Assembly: GCF_007565055.1 (NCBI RefSeq)
Contig: NC_044563.1
Coordinates: 99,285,489-99,349,488, forward strand
Source of the DNA: Rhinopithecus roxellana
Lineage: Eukaryota; Chordata; Mammalia; Primates; Cercopithecidae
Direction: 5' to 3'
DNA length: 64,000 nt
Within the stretch, counting starts at the first letter, position 1, and each line of letters begins with the position of its first letter. The position numbers and the translations under genes were made by a program. Positions 56,240 to 64,000 of the stretch are shown piece by piece. Below the pieces are notes generated by a model, which was given only the letters and a program-made list of their open reading frames with translations, had not been told where the DNA came from and did not search any database.

Positions 56240-57489
56240 GTATGAACAGAATGATCAGAATGATTGAAAATAAGCATTGTTATTTCTTCTGGCATCACAT
56301 TCTCCTAAAGATAGGTCTCGGTGACACTTCAGAATTGCAACAGAATTTCTTTGAAATTTTGTTCTATGTTAAAGAAACTAAGAAATACTATTTTACTGAC
56401 ATCTGTTATATTGCTCATTAACTGGTTTATTTTTCAGTACAATAGCTTCCATAGCACTATGCAAAGATATTTTTAAAAGATGAAAATAGAGTTTTAGACA
56501 AAAGCAGGAGCTATAGGTAGATATTTAATGGTGTCCAATTTATTGGTCATTTTAAAAGTTTTTGTGTCTTGCTTTCTAATACTTTAACATACAAATACAA
56601 GTTTTCCTTTTGTACTTTCTTGATATCTCTTACCCCCAGTGCTGAATTATCAAATTTTGCTTGGAATTTAATGATCTGTATTGTATCTATGTATTCAGAT
56701 AGTTTTTTTGTGTGCCTTAAATGTTGCTATTTTTAAACATAGTTATTCCAGTCTTATAGTGGTGAACATTTCATATCAAATGAATAACACCAGTGAAATT
56801 TTAGCCTCCACAGAGACTAGCAGATTGTGAGTAGTCTGTGAACATGAATATTCTATGATAACAAGGTTCTGCTTCTCACACAGCTCTTGTTCTTGTTCTT
56901 GCCTTGATTGGCCAGTCATGGAGAGGAATAAGGGGGATAATGTCTAAAAGACAAAAAGAATTAGCATCTGACCCAAGACTTTAGTTGCATTTAAAAAATA
57001 TATATATTCTTACTTTTCCTCTGCTTCAGTTCCCATTAAGAAAAAACATCTTGTGTTTTGAATAATGATCAAGTATAGGGCTTATACACTAACATGGTTT
57101 CCAGGCTGAAACATATTTTTAATTCTATTTGAGTTTTCAAATAATGCCTGATAATTATTGGATTAACATACAGGTGGTATTAGATAATGATTTCTATGAT
57201 AAAGAATTTATACCATCTTTCTAAGAGTTACAGCAAAAACAATTTATGGGAAACCATTACCTATTTATACAATATCATGGACTTATTTCTGCAATCTAAG
57301 TTCAATTAATTATTTGGAATAATTTAGTAAGTATCTCATTATGACTGCATGTTTATGTAATGAATATTTCTGTTTCTCCCAATCCTTCAGGAACTATATT
57401 TGTTCATCATTAAATCTCAGCAAATAATAGTATATATATTTGGCCCATAACTGACCACAATAAATATATGTTAATGAATGAATGAATGT
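56240..57489. other. Intron sequence, nothing recognised
   Basis: AT-rich single-copy-like DNA following the last visible exon. No gene or clear repeat. Confidence 0.45.
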
Positions 57490-57965
57490 TTGTGCAGCAC
57501 AATTAGCCCCTTTCTATCCAGCTGCAGAAAACACTGTGGTGGTTTGTCCAGTTTCCCTTCTCTATGGAGGAGGGACAGTGTGCCTCCTCCAGCTGCTGTG
57601 AGTGTTGACTGCTAATGGTTCTCAGCTCCCACTCTAGAGAATTGCCCTCCACGGAGGAGAGCTACATTACTTGGAAAGTGACCTCACCACACTTAGTCAG
57701 CCTAAGTTCAATGACTGACTGATACTGGTCTCTTACCTCAGGGAGGAAACAACTTTATGGTGTAGTTTATGATACAGAGCCTTGCTGTGTGCATCAGGCC
57801 AAAGCCAGATTTCCTGGAACCACATTCTTGCTCAGCTCCCTCTAGCTCCCTATTCTGTGTTCCTCCCTTTTAATAGGTTTTACCTGTAAGCATCCTCACA
57901 GTAAATAATATGCACTAAAATCCCTATCTCAAGTTCTGCTTTGGGGGACTTCAACCAAAAAGAAC
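57490..57965. repeat. Probable ancient LTR- or LINE-derived repeat, unassigned
   Basis: A GC-richer island in AT-rich intron. 'cttgctcagctccctctagc', 'cctcccttttaataggtttt' and 'ctgctttgggggacttcaac' look like the end of a common mammalian repeat, but I cannot name it. Confidence 0.45.
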
Positions 57966-58274
57966 TACATTAGTGTGAATACACTCTAAACCTCTGAATC
58001 GGAACATCTGGGGCAGACGTCTGGTGTGTGTACTTTCAGAAAGCCACAAAGTATATTCTGGTGCACGGAAGAGTGACAACCCAGGCTCCTATATCTCAGA
58101 GGGATGTTCCCTTTATATAGCCAGTCACCCTCAAGCTTTCTTTTTTTTTTTACCTGCCCTATTAGCATGACATTCAGATAACCATCATTATTCACCATGT
58201 TGACATCTCTCTGTGAGGTCCTGAAGAGATCACATGTGCACAATTTTTCCCTTCCTAAATATAAATCATTCATT

Positions 58275-59610
58275 CTTTAATTCAATAAATATTTATGTAG
58301 ACCTATTAAGTACCAGACATTGAGCTAAATGCCAGGAACAAAACAATGAGCAAAACAAAGTCCCTGCTCTTATAAAGCTTGTATTGCAGTAGGGAAGGCA
58401 CACAATCAACAAACTAAGAAATAAGTGTATGATTTTTTTTTAAATATGTGATATACTTTCAGTTGATGATACAGGCTATATAGAAAACTAGGGCAAGAAG
58501 GTAAAGAGTGAGAGAGTCTGATATTTTACAGAGGTTTGAGAAATCAACCTTTCTGTGGTTGTGACATGTGAGTAGAGACATGATGTAATGAGAGACAGCA
58601 GAGAGAACAGCAAGCCCAAGAGCTCTGAAGTACTAGCACGCTGGACTTCTTCAAAGAACAGGAAGTGAGTAATTTTGGTGAGAGTAGGGAGCAGAGGGAG
58701 AGTGGTAGCAAGATGATGATGAAGAGATTATCAGGACAAGGAACAGGTTTCTGGGGTCTTAGGAACCAGAGAAGTTCAGATTTCATCCAAAGTATAAGAA
58801 GTCATGAAGTATTTCTAACTGGAAGCAACAAGTCAAGATCTGACATATTGAAAGCCTCTCTCAATCTAGAAGGTAGAGAATAGACCCTGGGGAGGACCTC
58901 AGAGAGAAGAGCAGAGGAAGAGCTATTCCATCCTCAGTGACAATGAGGCTGCTTTCTACTACAGTGGTAGCAGTGGAGTTGATAAGAAGTGGACATTTTA
59001 AAATATACTTTGAATTGAGGTGAGACAGAATTTGACCACAAACTACATGTAGGCTATGAAAAAGATGAGACAAAGATAATTGCAGAGATATTTACCAAGA
59101 AAATAGGTAAATGACATTGTCATTCACAGAGATGAGGAACTCACAAAGAAGAGTAGGTTTTAGAGTGAAAATCAAGGATTCTGTTTTGGATCTTGAGTTA
59201 AGAGGAAGATTGGGGATGGAGCTATATCTATGGGAAATCATCAGAATATAAATAGTTTTTACGCATATACCAGCTGAGATCACTGAACATTTGATAAAGA
59301 AGGTGCCTGAGAATTGAGCTCTGGGGCGGCCCATAATTTGGAACTCAGCAAAGGAGAAGAGAGGTTCTGGCTGAAGAAACTAAGAAGGAGACACTGAAGA
59401 AATGCAGAAGCCAAGAGAAGAATTTCAAAATGGAGAGAATGTTCCATAGTGTCAAATGCCTCTGGGAAATTCAGAAAGATGAGACCTGAGATTGCCAGAT
59501 GGATATAGCAATGTGGAGACTGTAAGTAACTTTGTTGAGAGAAATTTTATGAAATGCTGATAATGAAGGCTTGACTGGAGGTTAAGATCATAATTACTCA
59601 AGAGTGACAC
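58275..59610 (+). repeat. Ancient purine-rich repeat, copy 2
   Basis: Opens with 'ttcaataaatatttatgtag', 'accagacattgagctaaatg' and 'gctcttataaagcttgtatt', then continues in long GA-rich text ('gtggtagcagtggagttgat' at about 58963, 'gttttggatcttgagttaag' at about 59183, 'ccatagtgtcaaatgcctct' at about 59443). The order agrees with copies at 16895 and 60640. The open frames inside it are chance. Confidence 0.7.
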
Positions 59611-60639
59611 TCAAGACCATCAGAGCACAATGTTTTCACTAGATTGGCTTCGTTCAAAATAACTTATTGCAAGCAAAAATGGAATATATTTAAAAACAGA
59701 ACGTTAATAAGAACGAATCAAATTCTGGAACAATCATCATAATGACCACATTTTTGAATTAAAATAAATCAACAAAAATTCTGACAATGACTTTATACAA
59801 AAGCACTAGGACAGACTTCATGGGCATAGTAACTATTCCATTTCATAGTGCATTATAAATTGTAGTTTCAAAATATGGCATCTTGTCACCAGAAAATAAA
59901 AATCAACATCTCATTAATTTGGAAATTCTTTGCTTTTTATAAATAGAACATAATTAAAACTTTGGCTAAATATGACATTAACTGTTATTTTAAGTATATT
60001 CTGTGAAGACTGTTTTTGATTTACACTGTTTCATAACTGAATAGCTGCATGTATATTTAACACTAAATATGATGTAGGTGAAACTTTCAGAATCTCTCTT
60101 ACTCTCTCTTTTCTGTACTCTTTTTCCCTTGAAAGAGAGCTCTGCCTCTGTCCTTCACTGAACACATCTGGAATTTACTGCTCTCATCTTCTCCCCATTT
60201 ATTTTTCTCTATCAAAAATGTCACTGAGTAACATTTTCACTTTTTTACTTTTTTTTTACTTTTTTAATTTAATTTTTACCCTAATTATTACTAAAATATA
60301 ATGAACCCATAAAGCTTAACAATTTTGCTTACTTTTATCCCTCTTTTTCACTCTATCCCTACCACAATCCTATCTATATTTACTAATGGTCGAATTCAGA
60401 GCATGGTGACAATGAAACAAATATTGAAACAAGGGCATTTGTCACCAAAACCAAATTAATGGGTTTCACATTTTATATACTTATAATATCAGTCCTATGA
60501 GTCACTTTTCTAGCCATAATTTTAACTTTCCCTGCAAAGTCTAAAACAGCAAGCTACTACAAAAGCATTAACTATGAACCATTTTGAAAATAGAGAAGAC
60601 AGTGTTTTCAGCTGCCCCTCTTATTTTTCCCAAATCAGA
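59611..60639. other. Intron sequence, nothing recognised
   Basis: AT-rich with T-runs near 60240-60290. No gene or clear repeat. Confidence 0.4.
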
Positions 60640-61760
60640 ACATGAATAAGATGGATAAGGTTCTGCTCTTATGAATGTTACATCCTAATGGGGGAAGACA
60701 ATTTTTTTAAAAAATCAAGCAAATAAGTAACAAGATAAACTCTGATAACAATATACATGGAGGGTCAAAAGTATAGCAAACATGGTTCCTGTGAGAACAG
60801 AAAGAAAGTGAAGCACTGGAAAATTAAAATAGTTGGAGGATTAGGTAGAGACAAGATATCTAGAGATATATGGATTATGAAAAAAAAGTTTGTATTTTAT
60901 TTGAAGTGCAGTAGAAAGCCATTGAGACAATTTAAGGAGGGAAGCTACAATGTCCAATTTATGTTTTTTTTTTTGTTTGTTTTTTGTTTTTTTTTTTAAT
61001 CACTCTGGCTGCTCTTATGTGAAGAATGAAAGGGAGAGGAAAGAAAGGTCAGAGCATTGCAGTTAAGAGTTATCACAATAATCCAAGCAAGAAATGACTG
61101 TGACCTAGACTTCAGCCATAGCAGTGGAGTGGGAGAGAAGCAGGTGTATTTTAGAGGCAGGACTGGCAAGATTTGCTGATTGATCTGATGTGGAGGAAAG
61201 AGAAATGATGATTCCTGCATCTCTGGCTTGGTCACATAGGTAAATTGTGCCATTTACCAAAAAAAATGAAGGAAGCTGAACAAAGAACAGATTTGAAGCT
61301 AGGAAATCAAGAGTTCTATTTAATCACATTGAATTTTTGATGCCTACTGGAAATCTAAGAGGGTAAGTCAGATAGGCAGTAGAACATGCCAGTTTGGAGT
61401 CTAATTGAGAGAGAGAACAGGGCTGAAAACACACAGGTGGCCATTATAGAAGTGGTATTTAAAGCCATGTTGCCATAGGAAAGCATCAGAGAACAAAATT
61501 TCAAGAGCAGAGGAGAGAAGTAGAGAGGAGGGGAATGAGGAGGGCTATGCTATGTCCTGGAACACTCAGCATTTAGAAGTTGAGCTGAAGAAGAGGAATC
61601 AGCAAGGAGACTGGCAAGGAGAATAAATCATTTTGGTAGCAGGAATACCACATATGAATCAAAAAAGTTAAAGGAGTTGACCAAAAAGAGGGAATTGGCC
61701 AACTATGCTTAATGCTGCCAAGAGATCAAGTGAGATAACGATGGAAAAGTACCTGTTTGG
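60640..61760 (+). repeat. Ancient purine-rich repeat, copy 3
   Basis: Starts with 'ggttctgctcttatgaatgt'-type text and continues: 'agaaagccattgagacaatt' at about 60913, 'cactctggctgctcttatgt' at about 61001, 'caataatccaagcaagaaat' at about 61076, 'ggcaagatttgctgattgat' at about 61165, 'ggtatttaaagccatgttgc' at about 61453, 'gctgccaagagatcaagtga' at about 61713. Interrupted by a T/G-rich run at 60965-60998. Same orientation as copies 1 and 2. Confidence 0.7.
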
Positions 61761-64000
61761 TTTACAGGTTATTAGTGATAACTTCCACAATCAAATAAAT
61801 AATCAATATCCCTTACGTTGTCAATTAGTAACTTCAAATTATAGACATTTAGTAACCTTAATAATGCCACAGCTTCTAAAGAATGGTTGGTGGAAATAGT
61901 TTGAGGGCAAAGGAATGTCATTTCAGAGCTCTCAGCCCATAAGCACCTTACTTGATGTGGAGTTTCCTGTATCTTGTCAGGACACCAAGGGTTTTTGGTA
62001 TTCATTCTTGTGTTGAGAATCACAGCTCTCCTGTGTTGGTATCAGAAATGGTTAAGAGCAAAATTCAACCTCTGAATATATTTTTGCACCACATATTATA
62101 ATGTGAGCATAAGTAGCCACTGCAGAAAACTCTTTTAGCCTCAAACAAACGGAATGAAAAGAAGTCAAGTTGAGACTTTAACATGGTGTTTGTCTTGATG
62201 TACCAGGCATTATAGAGAAGGTAAATAAGAAACAAGATATCATTTCTGAAGTCATGTACACAGATTTATTTCCTTCTAGAATATGTTTTACTGTCAAGTC
62301 CATACCCATGTTCCACTTTGAAACTGATGACTGTATCCCTGGAATATATAGTGTGGTATTAACTAGTAACATCTCAATGCATTTTCCTTAATAAATAATC
62401 AAACCAGAACCTATTTGTGATTCACTTGTCTCTGAAATCTTCGTATTTTCTTCTCTACTAATTGAGGGAAACTACACTTGAGCAAGAGTCATTTGGAGAG
62501 AAGATGGCATCATTAAGGGCAATAAAGTCCTTAAATCTCTCATAGCCTTACCTGATCTCCCTCCTGCAAGTTTCTATTAGGCTTTCCCTTCCCACTTCTG
62601 ACTGCAGGTTCTTCTGATTTGGTTGCAGCCTGACTTTGATTCTGACCCTAAGTTGGCAGTCAAATGCCATCTCACGTTTCCCTGACCTGGCTTTCTTTAT
62701 GTTTCATTTGAATCTCATTAATTATTTATTCATTTATTTATTTAACTAGTATTCATTAAATACCTGCTATGTTTTGATGCAGTATTCAGGCTGAAACAAT
62801 AAATAAAACTGAATTCCTGACCTTATGAAGTTTGCAGTCTAGCAAGGGAGACTTTTTCTATTTTCTTGAGTTTTTGTATTTTGCTTCAATCCTAAACTAG
62901 GGTCTTGATCCTAACTTCTGGTAGCTCCTTTTGCTGATGACTTGGTTTTGATAATCTTTTCCCTGATGCATTTCTGCAGAACATCAGTAAGGATCTCAGT
63001 CAGAGGCTCCCCCGGTAGCATTTGTCAATAATCTACTTACACTTGGCATTTTGGTCTTTCACAAGGAAGCTTCCGTTACAGCTTAATTGGTTTAAGAAAT
63101 AATAAATCAAGCATTTTGACGTAAACTTATTTTCATTTTTAACTAACCCAACACTTTCAAGTACATGAAACAATTCAAATCAAATAGTGATTGATTTTTG
63201 TTATTAAATTGATGAACTGCTTTATCTAATAGAATGTTCATAGCAATTAAGATGGTAAGAATAGTTTTGCAAAAAGACAAGGTCAGAATGATAACAGCCC
63301 AGACAAAGTGATCAATGATAAGGGGCTTGAGGACAATTTAGCAATTTTATCCCTTTCTGTTTCTGAGTGGATCCATCTGTGGACATCTTTAAAAGTCACA
63401 ATTAGGCTACATGAGAACCCCACTGTACAAAGAAAAATGGTATCTTTTCCTTTCAACCAGCTGCCTCCTGAAAGGAGAGCACTACCTCACAAAAATGACC
63501 ATCTGAAGAAATAAGAAAAAAATATGAAATTCCAAATGTAGACATTAATCCATCTATTTGTATTTTTCAAATATTTGAGAAATTTTGTCAACATCTGCTT
63601 AGAACCACCCATTTGTAAATTTTGGTTACCTACATGGAATTAGCTTGAGATTTTATGGCAGCAGGGACTAAATGTAGAAAGCACTGACACTGAGATATGT
63701 GAAATGTCTAGCTTATGATATGCAGCATGATTGAAAATTGAAAGTGGGCTATATTTATTGAACAACTTTGATTCATGAATAACCATGACTGTCCCATCTG
63801 GATTGCCATCTCTGTCACTAGCCCATACAAGTAAATTATTAGGTTCAGTTTTGAATTTATGAACCCACCAGCATTAAGTGTCCTGTGAATGGTAATCTCT
63901 GAATCCTAGAGCAGAGTCCCTCAAGCTTTTCAGAATATAAAAGGATTTTTATGCGCATACAAATTCAGAGCAGATGCCACTCTGGCAAGAAGGAAGAGTA
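61761..64000. other. Intron sequence to window end
   Basis: Mostly single-copy-like. 62710-62850 has a (TTTA)-rich run and then a short piece ('catacctgctatg'-like, 'cttatgaagtttgcagtcta') resembling the 5' part of the ancient purine-rich family. The next CNTN5 exon was not found. Confidence 0.45.

Noticed and set aside
58544..59334. Several 70-80 codon frames
   Set aside because: They lie within the ancient purine-rich repeat; open frames follow from purine skew.
56240..64000. Next CNTN5 exon (rest of FNIII 3)
   Set aside because: I looked for a GYEVGYW-like frame behind an AG acceptor and found none; the exon must lie beyond the window.

Overview
This window is genomic DNA from an Old World monkey (cercopithecid-like primate). 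It covers part of one protein-coding gene on the + strand, contactin 5 (CNTN5). The species call rests on the youngest Alu copies (12701, 50966, 51506). They carry the GAGATCCGGCCACTGCA variant in the right arm, which I know from cercopithecid AluY lineages and not from human AluY. No bacterial, viral-replicon, CRISPR or operon-type structure is present.

Gene layout. Five internal coding exons lie at 5876-6034, 20926-21075, 43925-43995, 45473-45707 and 56130-56239. All have AG/GT splice borders and compatible phases (1-1, 1-1, 1-0, 0-1, 1-0). Joined, they give 725 nt of open frame: all of fibronectin type III domain 1, all of FNIII 2 and the first part of FNIII 3 of contactin 5, a GPI-anchored neuronal adhesion protein of the immunoglobulin superfamily. 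Introns are about 14.9, 22.8, 1.5 and 10.4 kb. The flanking introns run off both ends. The six Ig domains and the end of FNIII 3 through the GPI signal lie outside.

Repeats by region. 1-2768: a young minus-strand L1 with an unbroken ORF1, inserted in an older L1. 6617-12604: a full-length but dead plus-strand L1 with a clean target-site duplication (TSD). 12701-13009: AluY. 14212-15098: L1 3' end. 16895-19690: a long purine-rich ancient repeat split by an MLT1 LTR. 22370-24842: an internally deleted L1. 26086-26399: Alu. 26484-36395: an old full-length antisense L1 that received a 5'-inverted (twin-primed) young L1, a short L1 tail and an Alu. 36718-37018: AluY. 44-48 kb: a cluster of MIR copies. 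50966-51810: two AluYs and an L2-like spacer sharing one TSD. 52623-53239: L1 3' end. 58275-61760: two more copies of the ancient purine-rich family.

The most interesting points are the Alu-spacer-Alu composite that seems to have inserted as one unit, the young L1 whose antisense promoter would point into CNTN5 (with a long open antisense frame in its 5'UTR), the twin-primed L1 with a perfect 16-bp TSD, the L1 with large internal deletions, and three colinear copies of an ancient repeat family that I cannot name. I see no new biological system; the novelty here is retrotransposon structural biology inside a neuronal gene.
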